A stretch of 40,067 bases of DNA from Candidatus Epulonipiscium fishelsonii (GTDB lineage: Bacteria > Bacillota > Clostridia > Lachnospirales > Cellulosilyticaceae). The stretch is taken from contig LJDB01000008.1 of NCBI GenBank assembly GCA_001983455.1, positions 1-40,067 on the forward strand. The letters run 5' to 3'. Shown one piece after another: positions 31,801-39,503 of this stretch (position 1 is its first letter; the number at the start of each line of letters is the position of its first letter). The notes under the pieces were generated by a model that saw nothing but the letters and a program-made list of their open reading frames with translations, did not search any database and was not told where the DNA came from. The translations under genes were made by a program, and so were the position numbers.

Positions 31801-34123
31801 CTCTGTTATATACCAAACCTTCACTTGAGTAAGAAATTCTTATATCTTTAACGTCTTTTGCAGAAGCTTTAATTCTAAAAGAAGATATGTCTTTATATGT
31901 TTGATAGATAATTTCTCCATCTTCTTTGCCAAAGTTTAGACCAAGCCCACTATATCCATGTTTTGTTTTGTATACTAATGCATTATCTTTAACTGCATAT
32001 CCATCTTTAAATTTATTATCTTGTACAAATTGGCTATCTTTTGATAAGTTATTTTTTGCTATTTCCACTGTACCGTCATTTGTATATGTAACATCAATGG
32101 AATCAATTTGACATTTTCTTTCACCAGTCACAATTACTCTAGCATATAAATAATCTCCATTTAAATTTGCACTTAATGTGCCATCTTGGAAATTGGTATT
32201 TGTTACTTCTTGGAATTTAACGCCATCTTTTGATACATAAAGTAGAGCATTTTCTTTTGAACCAGCATTGTGATTAATTGCGATTTCTTTGATTGGTATT
32301 CCTGTATGATATGTAATATATCCAAAGTCTTGTGCTTTATTTACAATTGAACCACCTTCAACAACAACAGAGCTTGAGTGGTCATAACTATATACATTTC
32401 TAATTTCACTTGAGTTTTGATCATTTTTAGTTGCACCAATAAGGTCTAGGTTATCTTTAACGAAGTGGTTTGCATTTTTTACAGTAACATAATTTGACCA
32501 TAGTCCCACTCCAGATTCATTTGCAGCTCTTAATCTATAAGTATAAGATTTTCCATCAATTGCACTTAAGTCATGGAAACCTTTAGTCCATCCAAATCCA
32601 AAATCATCAGATCTTCCAGCATCATGCACGTTATCTTGTTTAGTTGCAACTGCAATCCATTCACTTTCTTCTGTTGGATTAACATCTTCAGTTCTTTCAA
32701 TTTCGTACCATGCTCCACCAACAACTCCACGCCATTTAATGTCTCCAACTGTTTCAATATCAAATAATACTGGTTCAGTTATTTGACTTGGAGCAGGAAT
32801 AGCTTCATTTCCAGTACCACCATTCATAATTTGTGCATATTTGTATACTACTCTTAATGTATCGTCTTCATCATAATATTCACTAGCGTTAAATCCTGGC
32901 CAATGATATGCTGCCCAGTTTCCAGGAGTTTCATCATGCCAATCAAATCCCCATCCGTCTTTATGAGCTCTTATACTCCACATCATCACTCCATCAGCAC
33001 CATGGTTATATCCTGCTTCAAATACTGGTTCTGCTTGAGTAGCATTAGTTATACCACCAAATTCTCCTAGAATAAAAGGTTTATTTGCAGTGTTAGCCAA
33101 CTCAGCATCTTGTTTAGTTTTTTCAGTATAGTTACCAGTGTAATAATGAGCTCCCAATATGTCTGCTTGATTTTCTTCTGATACAGAACGTTCTGTCAAA
33201 GACATACGCCCATCCATAACAAGTTGTTTTGCATCATTTGAATGAATTCTTTCAATAATTTGGTTTGTTAGATTAAATAATTGCTCATCATATTGGTCTT
33301 GATTGTATGCTCCAAGTTCATTTCCTGTTTCCCAACATAAAATAGCTGGATCATTTTTATATTGAACACCAGTAATAGTGTTTGTTCTATTTAAAAGACT
33401 ATCAATCATTTGCATAAAGTAGTCAATTGCTTGTGGGTTAGAATAAAACTCCCAAGACCTATCATCAAATGGTTTTTGAGCATAATTTTCGCCAGTAGCT
33501 AAACTTAGATATCCTTCCATTCCTCCAACCCAACTCCAATGGTCTACAAGTGGAATAATTAATCTAATTCCATACTCATTTGCATGTGCAAGTAATTGGT
33601 CTAAGTTTACTAGTACATCTTCATTAAATTGTACTGTTCCATATTCGCCACCAGTTTTATCTTCTTTGTTAACTCCTACAACATATGCTGTTTCTTTATT
33701 TGTTCCGTTATATGTTGGAATTGTGTATGTACGTGTCACTTTTGTTCCCATAGCTTGCATTGTTTCCATTATATTTTCTTGTTGCCAAGAGCTATCTTTG
33801 TCCAATGCTTCAGGATAGTTTAATGACGCAAATCTAAATTCTTTGTCTCCATCCATAAGTCTTGTGCCATCCACAGTGATAAAGTTCATTGTTGTAATTG
33901 GAGCTTCTTTAATATAGTCTTCAGTATTTCCTCCACCTAGATAAGTTATTGAAGCAGAAGTTGTTTGTACTGTAGTTTCTGCTAATTTAGATTGAGTTTC
34001 GTCTTTTTTAACAGTACCCTCTGTTTTTTGAGTTGTTGCTAAAGCATAATTTGGAGCTACTAAATTTGACATCATTATAGCTTGTGAAGCTATCATTGCT
34101 ATTAATTTTTTTCTTAGTTTCAT
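28853..34123 (-). CDS. Secreted multidomain GH5-type mannanase/glucanase
   Basis: 1756 residues. Signal peptide at 1-29 (MKLRKK, hydrophobic core, cut after YALA). Catalytic TIM barrel at about 78-440 of the GH5/clan A type: acid/base E269 in CWETGNELG and nucleophile E354 in PFILGEFGG. A fibronectin III-like segment follows (about 455-560), then several beta-sandwich modules that look like carbohydrate-binding domains (around 560-690, 700-830, 850-960, 970-1110 and 1250-1400). A Lys/Glu/Val-rich repetitive linker at about 1550-1610 (EPIKEEVKV, ELEPTKEEVKV) has matching DNA repeats. No SLH, sortase or dockerin motif is visible. The partner GH26 gene just upstream points to mannan, but beta-glucan is not excluded. 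GGAGAT before the ATG. Confidence 0.8.
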   Translation of the reverse strand: MKLRKKLIAMIASQAIMMSNLVAPNYALATTQKTEGTVKKDETQSKLAETTVQTTSASITYLGGGNTEDYIKEAPITTMNFITVDGTRLMDGDKEFRFASLNYPEALDKDSSWQQENIMETMQAMGTKVTRTYTIPTYNGTNKETAYVVGVNKEDKTGGEYGTVQFNEDVLVNLDQLLAHANEYGIRLIIPLVDHWSWVGGMEGYLSLATGENYAQKPFDDRSWEFYSNPQAIDYFMQMIDSLLNRTNTITGVQYKNDPAILCWETGNELGAYNQDQYDEQLFNLTNQIIERIHSNDAKQLVMDGRMSLTERSVSEENQADILGAHYYTGNYTEKTKQDAELANTANKPFILGEFGGITNATQAEPVFEAGYNHGADGVMMWSIRAHKDGWGFDWHDETPGNWAAYHWPGFNASEYYDEDDTLRVVYKYAQIMNGGTGNEAIPAPSQITEPVLFDIETVGDIKWRGVVGGAWYEIERTEDVNPTEESEWIAVATKQDNVHDAGRSDDFGFGWTKGFHDLSAIDGKSYTYRLRAANESGVGLWSNYVTVKNANHFVKDNLDLIGATKNDQNSSEIRNVYSYDHSSSVVVEGGSIVNKAQDFGYITYHTGIPIKEIAINHNAGSKENALLYVSKDGVKFQEVTNTNFQDGTLSANLNGDYLYARVIVTGERKCQIDSIDVTYTNDGTVEIAKNNLSKDSQFVQDNKFKDGYAVKDNALVYKTKHGYSGLGLNFGKEDGEIIYQTYKDISSFRIKASAKDVKDIRISYSSEGLVYNRVTPEIKEGNNGWSELVFENMNMNKDAKYIKVEILDPSVILSSVEYASGEKRIPYEHNPISILENGEIYFGQNENLQKLYINEDENGNKLPTKTLNNMDLSMFDTMSAWIRGDASNNILCFELEDNNGKVWRAEKLLDDSSSIENFKLNKDAIDLTNVAKMRIRVKYTNLDVKKGEIYLDNLTFKNSAELDGFENYSGSDAILNETYTRNGNGGKFETSLSPKNAVQGEFALKIDYDVEGAGYAGATKQLGKVNLKEYDGICLSYIPDGSGNTLTLQVKSPNGYTYETSTKMDSTGLTEIFIPFKDLKAPDWADNKGTFFNKEDSISEFSLYAGQNGDITSGTIYVDDIKGFNFIDNLKTANVLLSNKLNSEQLVVDNNGEKATDATPEIKDGEEKVTNTIPEIKVTEEKESGSLEITEFPYTFSGIASFVNYVTLEIGDAQVNVPVDEEGQWEYTLDENSEIYNGEALSVKALIKAYNGEVIKENGNGVITINVDGNEEPEEIEPISMVLPEVAVVEGESIILNGDFSQINKEGSPMSWNSTGGMKLENVDDKVDAYGKWADYAFNARLSQLLEVEEAGQYRLQFDMKTKNTLESAYVNVIQDKNRVLEESNLITNDAWQTFSYNINLEEGLTEVVFDGKLWEMGDANFWIDNVELVRIGETEKSNIVKGNVSVNATFEDKHPVTNAPKQWNIDENKRSANFGYDKEGFLSWNAFESQTDGIDVTLSQDITIKETGTYNLSALYKFANIEQGYLVIEKNGEIISRDLLGTKVDSKEDIKVALEPIKNKEEKNIESLELNKTQKVDDDTALEPIKEEVKVTLEGNKDDVKVELEPTKEEVKVADVTDKIETGLDKIISNNILLNNELGIETNSLDLELNEGDQVKISIYVQSDDANAIASVKEITLVRTGDIKNALELNLEEIEAKAEEPLDIYQVLFKLLKIEEVRNMFDISMMKETITISLDEKAKYEGNYGIKIGYEFKE
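29270..29480. repeat. Short imperfect repeats within the mannanase linker
   Basis: Recurrent TTTAATTGGTTCAAGTGCT- and ACTTTAACCTCTTCTTTA-like units encode repeated L-E-P-x-K-E-E-V-K-V linker segments. Likely length-variable between strains through slippage. Confidence 0.6.
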
Positions 34124-34187
34124 AAATTTATCTCCATTTCATTATTTATTTTATATTATAAGTAAATTAATATTATTTGAAATAAGA

Positions 34188-35099
34188 TTATAATGTAACT
34201 GCTATCTCACTATTATATAAGTCAATTATTTTCTGGTTGCTATTGTACTCAAAAGTAAGCTCAGCCCAACTCATTACAAACACCCATCTTGGTTGTTCAA
34301 TAAGCTCTTGTACAGTTGGTAAAACAGCACATTCGCCAATTGCAATAAGTTTGTCTCCTGCAATATCAAGCATTTTATCATATTTAAATTTTGTAAAGCC
34401 ATCCTCATTATAAACATCCAATGAAAATATATCATAGTAAGAATTTCCTGGATGATATTCTTCCCATTCGTAATCTAGATCTTGTATGTTCCAAACAAAT
34501 ATTAAATTGTTAAGTTTATGTATGTCTTCAAGATAATCTCGTGTTATTTTATATAAAGCAGATGTTCCTTTTAGTCCTTTTCTGCCAGCCCACCAAAATG
34601 CAGCTTGGTTCATTTCATGAAATGGTCTAAATAATACAGGTACATTTTCTTCTTGAAGATATTTAAGATATACAGCATATGTATCTAGTCTTAGTTTCCA
34701 GATCTTATTTAACTTTCCTCCATCTGTTATAAGATCTTCCCATTGTGCATCTGTTAACTTAGTTTGTACACCACCATCCCAAACTCCTCGGTCCTCAAGT
34801 GTTGGTGCCACAACGTGCAACATAAGCTGAGGTATCATTCCTTCTATCCATTTCTTTTTACATTCTTTAACAATTTTCCATCTGTTATCTACATCTTCAT
34901 CTAAAAACAAAAAGTCAGCACTATACAAAGCGGGCTTTTTACTAGTTAATTCACTTATTTTATTTGTTTGTAAGTCTGGAATTGCATTTGGTTCTCTATT
35001 ATGTATGCCTAAAATTGTTTTCTTTCCACTAATACTATGTAAATAATCCATTATCTTTTTTACTTCTACAGATTTACTTTCTGTACTTATCAATTTCAT
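34188..35099 (-). CDS. Beta-mannanase-like glycoside hydrolase, GH26
   Basis: 303 residues, a catalytic domain without signal peptide, so cytoplasmic. GH26 marks: TILGIHNREPN at the start, the acid/base E162 in LFRPFHEMNQAAFWWAG, WNIQDLDYEWEEYHPGNSYYDIFSLDVY, and the nucleophile E256 in LIAIGECAVLPT. Probably shortens imported manno-oligosaccharides. First gene of the operon with the secreted GH5-type enzyme (64-bp gap). The promoter at 35135-35162 carries a palindrome over its -35. Confidence 0.88.
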   Translation of the reverse strand: MKLISTESKSVEVKKIMDYLHSISGKKTILGIHNREPNAIPDLQTNKISELTSKKPALYSADFLFLDEDVDNRWKIVKECKKKWIEGMIPQLMLHVVAPTLEDRGVWDGGVQTKLTDAQWEDLITDGGKLNKIWKLRLDTYAVYLKYLQEENVPVLFRPFHEMNQAAFWWAGRKGLKGTSALYKITRDYLEDIHKLNNLIFVWNIQDLDYEWEEYHPGNSYYDIFSLDVYNEDGFTKFKYDKMLDIAGDKLIAIGECAVLPTVQELIEQPRWVFVMSWAELTFEYNSNQKIIDLYNSEIAVTL

Positions 35100-35134
35100 T
35101 CCTCCTAAAAAGATAATTTTTGTTCGATAAGTAC

Positions 35135-35162
35135 ATTATACCACAAAATTTTATTTTTTCAA
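35135..35162 (-). promoter_or_regulatory. Promoter of the mannanase operon
   Basis: Minus strand: TTGAAA (35162-35157), 16-bp spacer ending in TGG, TATAAT (35140-35135), i.e. a strong extended -10 promoter about 35 bp before the GH26 ATG. Confidence 0.7.
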
Positions 35163-35180
35163 ATACATTCTAGTGTATTT
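35161..35180. promoter_or_regulatory. Candidate operator at the mannanase promoter
   Basis: AAATACA-TTCTAG-TGTATTT, 7-bp perfect arms, overlapping the edge of the -35 element. Confidence 0.5.
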
Positions 35181-35195
35181 TGTTTGACAGTTTAA

Positions 35196-35209
35196 TTACA
35201 TCAATGTAA
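35196..35209. promoter_or_regulatory. Second palindrome upstream of the mannanase promoter
   Basis: TTACAT-CA-ATGTAA, 6-bp perfect arms, 16 bp beyond the first palindrome; shares the TACA/TGTA half-site. Could be a second regulator site. Confidence 0.4.
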
Positions 35210-35268
35210 CAAAATAGCTATAATATTTACAAAAAATCTTTTAATAATTAAAAATATAGTCAGAAAGT

Positions 35269-35311
35269 CAATTTTAAAAAGATATAATATTAATCATATA
35301 TTGACTTCTTG
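35269..35311 (-). terminator. Stem-loop after rsmI
   Basis: AGAAAGTCAAT (about 35261-35273) can pair with ATTGACTTCTT (about 35302-35312) across an AT-rich loop; on the minus strand a weak T-rich stretch follows. Probably ends the rsmI transcript before the mannanase promoter. Confidence 0.35.
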
Positions 35312-35322
35312 TACTATTTATC

Positions 35323-36165
35323 TTATATATTACCTAGAGAAATAAGTTTATTATAAATTTCACGCTTACTTACCCCTCTATCTTTTGCCACAAGTTTTAA
35401 AGCTTCCTTCTTTTCAATATTTTGTGATAGATAAATATTCAAGTGCTCTTCTAAAGGCATATTTTCCCATTGTTTTATATTCTCTTCTTGTATTAAAGCT
35501 TTACTTTTACCTGCTAAAACCAAGACAAATTCGCCCTTTGGAGTGTTTAGGTTAAAGTAAGTTTTAGCCTCACTTAAAGTAAACTTTAAGGTCGTTTCAT
35601 ATTTCTTAGTGAGCTCTTTTAATATTGTAACAGACCTATCTCCCAATTTTTCATATAGAATTGATAGAGTTTTAGTTAGCCTATGAGGAGCTTCATAAAA
35701 AATTATAGTCCTAGTTTCATCTTTAAGAGCCTCCAAAACTTCATTCTGTTCCTTTTTTTCTTGTGGTAAAAATCCTTCAAAAATAAATCGCCTAGTGCTT
35801 TGACCTGAAATAATTAAAGCAACTATGCAAGCTGCGGCTCCTGGGGCTGCTGTAACAACAATATTTTCTTCTAATGCTAATTTTACAATATCTTCTCCAG
35901 GGTCAGAAATTCCTGGTGTCCCTGCATCTGTAACTAAAGCAATAGTCTTATCTTGTTTTAAATATTGCAATATAAGCTTTCCTTTGTCTATTTTATTATG
36001 TTCATGATAGCTTATCATAGGCGTATCTATTTCAAAATGATTAAGTAGTTTTCTTGTATGACGAGTATCTTCAGCTGCAATATAATCAGCTTCTTTCAGA
36101 GTTCTAATTGCTCTATAAGTTATGTCTTCAAGGTTTCCAATAGGTGTTGCACATAAAATTAACAT
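35323..36165 (-). CDS. rsmI: 16S rRNA 2'-O-ribose C1402 methyltransferase RsmI
   Basis: 280 residues, standard length. Tetrapyrrole-methylase fold. Family marks: LILCATPIGNLEDITYRAIRTLKEADYIAAEDTRHTRKLL (residues 2-41), SYHEHN, LVTDAGTPGISDPGE and the GEFVLVLAG strand. AAGGAAGAG precedes the ATG. Downstream of trmN6 in the ricT-trmN6-rsmI arrangement common in Firmicutes; the element in trmN6 now sits between its start and the upstream promoter. Confidence 0.96.
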   Translation of the reverse strand: MLILCATPIGNLEDITYRAIRTLKEADYIAAEDTRHTRKLLNHFEIDTPMISYHEHNKIDKGKLILQYLKQDKTIALVTDAGTPGISDPGEDIVKLALEENIVVTAAPGAAACIVALIISGQSTRRFIFEGFLPQEKKEQNEVLEALKDETRTIIFYEAPHRLTKTLSILYEKLGDRSVTILKELTKKYETTLKFTLSEAKTYFNLNTPKGEFVLVLAGKSKALIQEENIKQWENMPLEEHLNIYLSQNIEKKEALKLVAKDRGVSKREIYNKLISLGNI

Positions 36166-36192
36166 AGTGTCTCTTCCTTAATATAATAAATT

Positions 36193-36221
36193 TATAGGGA
36201 CGAACATTGTTCGCCCCTATA
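36193..36221. repeat. Short palindrome between trmN6 and rsmI
   Basis: TATAGGGACGAACA-T-TGTTCGCCCCTATA, one mismatch in a 14-bp stem. Resembles small dispersed palindromes in Firmicutes genomes; no second copy is in this window. Confidence 0.6.
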
Positions 36222-36243
36222 TTTTCCTTTATAAATATAAAGA

Positions 36244-36306
36244 TTATTTTTCTTTACCATATATAGTATATATTTCATCGGTATAAGTATTATCTTCATT
36301 ATACAC
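36244..36306 (-). pseudogene. trmN6: Displaced 3' end of trmN6
   Basis: On the minus strand, directly after the end of the 713-bp element, the frame reads VYNEDNTYTDEIYTIYGKEK then TAA. This is the expected C-terminal continuation of TrmN6/YabB proteins, which typically end in P-L-x-V-Y-x-x-D-G-x-Y-T-x-E. It restores PLI-VYNED when joined to the main gene. No start codon or ribosome site of its own. Confidence 0.8.
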
Positions 36307-36310
36307 TCTG

Positions 36311-36572
36311 AACCTCCCACCTCTAAAGGAGTGGGGTTCTTAAAGTCTTTTAACTGTATTAAGAAGTTTGATATATTATATCCTTATTCTTATAGACGTG
36401 TTCAGGTCGCCCCTACTGTATAGGACTCTTATGTCCACAACTCTACTTTTTCTTAATACCTCTGCATTTAAATTATTTACATATTTTAATATATTTAAAC
36501 TTTTTTATTAAGAAAAAATATTAAGTTAAATATCTTTTAAAACCCCACTCCCTTTAATTGTGATTGGAGGTT
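36311..36572. repeat. Inverted repeat of the element's right-end hairpin
   Basis: The right-end sequence AAAGGAGTGGGGTTCTTAAAG (plus strand, from about 36325) is repeated in inverted orientation as CTTTTAAAACCCCACTCC near 36534-36551, followed by TTTAATTGTGATTGGAGG. The 3' edge of the RNA gene and the right end of the element can thus pair, enclosing ~190 bp of AT-rich DNA where a protein gene would normally be. Confidence 0.6.
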
Positions 36573-36983
36573 GTCGTTCAATTAGAAACGCTACTTTCTA
36601 ACCAGTTCTCTTATGAACTTCTTTATATTTCTATAAAGCACAGACTATATCTTCTCCCTCAGCTTTATCTGTTAGGGGCTACCCACTTCCACTATCCATC
36701 GCTTATAGTGTACTTCCCTCAAGAGGAATAGTCGTTGAACTTTACTCTGTTCGAGTATTAGCTGCTAGTTACCCATTATATTAATACTTAGGATTTAACC
36801 TTATATTATCCAATCAATTTTTTCTGCTTTCGCAACATTCACGCTTAGCCTTATTTCATACTTACGTTGTAGTTTAATTGGCTTTAGGGATTTCAAGCAA
36901 TTCAAGTAGTATATTGCATAGTTAATTTAACTATGGCTACGCACTAGTTTCCCAATACGCTTACTGAATGAGAGGGCATATAT
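36572..36983 (-). ncRNA. Large structured RNA resembling HEARO / IscB omega-RNA
   Basis: On the minus strand, starting near CAGTAAGCGTATTGGGAAAC and ending near TTAGAAAGTAGCGTTTCTAA. Helices seen directly include CATAGTTAA/TTAACTATG, AGCC/GGCT with GCTT/AAGC, ACTC/GAGT, TTCCTC/GGGAA, CACTAT/ATAGTG, the long-range GACTAT/ATAGTC (36728-36733 with 36643-36648), CTTTATA/ATATAAAG, GTTC/GAAC and TTAGAAA/TTTCTAA (36582-36601). The opening CAGTAAGCGTATxGGGAAAC is what I recall from HEARO/IscB-associated RNAs. In that family the guide is supplied by DNA just 5' of the element, here the end of trmN6. No iscB is adjacent. Confidence 0.55.
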
Positions 36984-37013
36984 CCCATCCCTAAATGAGT
37001 GGGTTTTACGCCC

Positions 37014-37703
37014 TTATTCTATAAGTGGAGCATCTACTTTTAGTTCTGGATTACCATACTTTGTTCCCTCAATCAGCACCATTGTTGGAGGTTTTGATAT
37101 TTTAGGATAAACCAGCCTCATTCGTTTTGGCTCAATCCTATGTTTACGCATTAGCTCTAATAGATCTACTAGTCTATGGGTTCTATGAATCATAACCAAT
37201 TTGCCTCTTTCTTTCAAAAGATGACTGCTTGCATCTATGATATCTTCCAAAGTACACGCTATTTCGTGTCGTGCTATAGTCTTGGAATGATTAATATTTT
37301 GCAATCCATTATTATTTTTCATATATGGAGGATTACAAGTTATGGTATCAAATTGCTCTTGAATAAAGTGTTGCCTATAATCCATAATATTCATACATTT
37401 TACTTGAATATCATTTTGTAAATTATTTAAAATAACAGACCTATTTGCCATTTCAGCCATACTTTCTTGAACTTCTACAGCAGTATATTTTCCTCGTTTA
37501 TTAATGCCATGCATCAAAATAGGAATAATCCCAGTGCCTGTACCAATATCAAGTATTTTTTGATTTGGCTTTATTACTTTTGCATAATGAGCCAATAAAA
37601 CAGCATCTATGCCAAAACAGAATACATTAGGGTTTTGAATTAGATGATATCCATTACATTGAATATCATCCAATCTTTCATTAGATTTAAATAATATCAT
37701 CAT
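37014..37703 (-). CDS. trmN6: tRNA1(Val) A37 N6-methyltransferase TrmN6, C-terminally truncated by an element
   Basis: 229 residues from ATG 37703 (or 37700), with GGTGGAGG just upstream inside ricT; the 26 extra codons of the longest frame have no ribosome site. Class I SAM methyltransferase: ILDIGTGTGIIPILM (SAM loop) and the amino-methyltransferase motif TCNPPYMKN. The natural end is replaced: after DAPLI the frame enters the element, adds E and stops; about 20 residues (VYNEDNTYTDE...) are lost to the far side. The catalytic domain is intact, so some activity may remain. Overlaps ricT by 17 nt. Confidence 0.88.
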   Translation of the reverse strand: MMILFKSNERLDDIQCNGYHLIQNPNVFCFGIDAVLLAHYAKVIKPNQKILDIGTGTGIIPILMHGINKRGKYTAVEVQESMAEMANRSVILNNLQNDIQVKCMNIMDYRQHFIQEQFDTITCNPPYMKNNNGLQNINHSKTIARHEIACTLEDIIDASSHLLKERGKLVMIHRTHRLVDLLELMRKHRIEPKRMRLVYPKISKPPTMVLIEGTKYGNPELKVDAPLIE

Positions 37704-38529
37704 ATCCTCCACCACAATGTTTATTACATTTCTTTTTAATTTTGATTTGGCTACTATTATAAAGAATTGCTTCTTTTTCATCTTTAGCTTTTATTTTTAC
37801 AGCCACTTTAACCTGCTCTCTTAAAACATTTACTGCTAAAACTTCACCTTTTCCATCTGGAGTTAAAACAATATCCCCCACATCTGGTAGTCTTTCTCTA
37901 ATTTCAACATAACAGTCTTCTTCATATTTTAAACAACACATTAATCTACCACAAATTCCTGATATTTTTACAGGGTTTAAAGATAGACTTTGATCTTTAG
38001 CCATTTTAATAGATACTGGATGAAATCCTTCCAAAAATGTTGAACAACACAATTTTCGTCCGCAAATTCCAATACCTCCACACATTTTGGTTTCATCTCT
38101 TACACCAATCTGTCTAAGTTCTATACGTGTTCTAAATATTGCAGCCAATTCTTTTACTAATTCTCTAAAATCTATTCTATCATCCGAAGTAAAATAAAAT
38201 AACAGTTTATTACCATCAAAAAGATATTCAGCTTCAATTAGTTTCATATTCAACTTATGTTTCAAAATTTTATCCTTACATATAAAAAAAGCTTCTTTTT
38301 CTTTTATCTTATTAGCTTGTAAAGTTCTTTTATCTTCTTCGTTTACTACTCTTATAACTCTGCTTCCTGATGTAACTTCCACATTTTTATCAATTTCTGT
38401 TAAAATTACTTCTCCGCACTCTATTCCTTTAGAAGTTTCTACAATAATATTTTGCCCAACTTCAAATTTTTTCTCTTTATTATCAAAATAACATATTTTT
38501 CCTGCTGTCCTAAATCTTACACCTATCAT
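37687..38529 (-). CDS. ricT: PSP1-domain protein RicT (YaaT)
   Basis: 280 residues. PSP1 C-terminal domain protein; in Bacillus it forms the Y-complex with RicA and RicF that carries Fe-S clusters and promotes RNA processing by RNase Y. Conserved Cys-rich stretch CGGIGICGRKLCCSTFL and GICGRLMCCLKYEEDCY (about residues 149-211) is complete. Start ATG overlaps the holB stop (ATGA). Between holB and trmN6, the standard Firmicutes order. Confidence 0.93.
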   Translation of the reverse strand: MIGVRFRTAGKICYFDNKEKKFEVGQNIIVETSKGIECGEVILTEIDKNVEVTSGSRVIRVVNEEDKRTLQANKIKEKEAFFICKDKILKHKLNMKLIEAEYLFDGNKLLFYFTSDDRIDFRELVKELAAIFRTRIELRQIGVRDETKMCGGIGICGRKLCCSTFLEGFHPVSIKMAKDQSLSLNPVKISGICGRLMCCLKYEEDCYVEIRERLPDVGDIVLTPDGKGEVLAVNVLREQVKVAVKIKAKDEKEAILYNSSQIKIKKKCNKHCGGGYDDII

Positions 38530-39503
38530 CTTATACCTCTTTTAAGCTCAATAAATAAATTTTCCATCACAAACAAAGGATTTAAATTTTTTTCTATATC
38601 TATTTTAGCTTTTTGTATCATATTTAAATCTCTACTGATTTTATTATGTGTATGTTGATTTGATATATTTTTTAAATACATTTCTTCGTCTAGAAAATAT
38701 AATTTTGGATTTTTAATACTTTTCATCATTGCTAAATCTCTATACCATAAAATCCAAAAATCGAGTGTATCACAAATATTATCTTTATGTTTTAATATAT
38801 CATCAATCAACGAATACATTCCTATTATATCACAATTTTGCAAGATTTTCAGATAATTTATACTTTCTTTTCTTTGTTCCAAAAATGTTTCATCCTCCAA
38901 AATATTCTCTAGTGTTCCTATGCTCCCATTGCAAAAACGTATATATGTGTTTAAATGTTCCGTCTTTAAATTTTTTAGTTGCATATATTCAAAGATTTCA
39001 TTGTCTGAAAGATTATTAAATCTTATATGGATACACCGTGATTTTATAGTGGATATGAGTTTATCTATATTATCCACAATTAAAATAATTATAATATAAC
39101 TGGGAGGGTCTTCAAGAGTTTTTAATAAGGTATTTTGACTTTGAGAGTTTAAAGTATGAGCATCATTTACAACAATAAATTTATGACTGCTTTGATATGG
39201 CTTAGTATTAACTTCATTTATTATCTTATCTCTTATTGTGTCTACTTTTATTACTTTTGTGTCTTTATTAATTACAATAAAATCAGGGTGTGAACTAGCA
39301 TTTATTTGATGGCAAGACCTACATTCTCCACATGGAGCTTTTTTTTTGTCAAAACAAAGTAATGTTTTAGCAATTTCTTTAGATACTAACTTTCTACCAG
39401 TTCCTACTTGACCCTCAAAAATGTAACTATGAGCTAATTTGTTATAAAGAATTACCTTTTTAAAGTAATTCTTTACTAAAGTTTGTCCTATTATGTTTTT
39501 CAT
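38526..39503 (-). CDS. holB: DNA polymerase III delta' subunit HolB
   Basis: 325 residues. Clamp-loader AAA+ subunit. EGQVGTGRKLVSKEIA (about 30-45) at the Walker A position, zinc knuckle CGECRSC (about 58-64), KVIKVDTIRDKI, VNDAHTLNSQSQNTLLKTLEDPP (Walker B region, degenerate as usual for delta'), and the SRC motif IKSRCIHIRF. Overlaps the preceding gene and ricT by ATGA junctions, so it is part of a tight operon. Confidence 0.92.
   Translation of the reverse strand: MKNIIGQTLVKNYFKKVILYNKLAHSYIFEGQVGTGRKLVSKEIAKTLLCFDKKKAPCGECRSCHQINASSHPDFIVINKDTKVIKVDTIRDKIINEVNTKPYQSSHKFIVVNDAHTLNSQSQNTLLKTLEDPPSYIIIILIVDNIDKLISTIKSRCIHIRFNNLSDNEIFEYMQLKNLKTEHLNTYIRFCNGSIGTLENILEDETFLEQRKESINYLKILQNCDIIGMYSLIDDILKHKDNICDTLDFWILWYRDLAMMKSIKNPKLYFLDEEMYLKNISNQHTHNKISRDLNMIQKAKIDIEKNLNPLFVMENLFIELKRGIR

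Larger units (their letters stand above)
36307..37019 (-). mobile_element. Non-autonomous IS605-type element with a HEARO/omega-RNA-like gene, inserted in trmN6
   Basis: Borders are inferred from the interrupted gene: trmN6 reads ...CCACTTATA up to 37020, and resumes GTGTATAATGAAGAT at 36306. Minus-strand left end: GGGCGTAAAACCCACTC...GGGATGGGATATATGCCC (hairpin within hairpin, about 36974-37013). Right end: GAACCCCACTCC-TTTA-GAGGTGGGAGGTTCA (about 36309-36337). No ORF of useful length inside. Both ends match the pattern of the IS200-type element at 28121-28712, which encodes tnpA. Confidence 0.75.

Noticed and set aside
36338..36534. Remnant of a tnpB or iscB coding region inside the element
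   Set aside because: Short frames can be read on the minus strand, but no RuvC, HNH or zinc-finger motif is recognisable; treated as noncoding spacer.
36572..37010. Group II intron
   Set aside because: There is no reverse-transcriptase frame and no domain V-like hairpin, while both ends have IS605-type hairpins.
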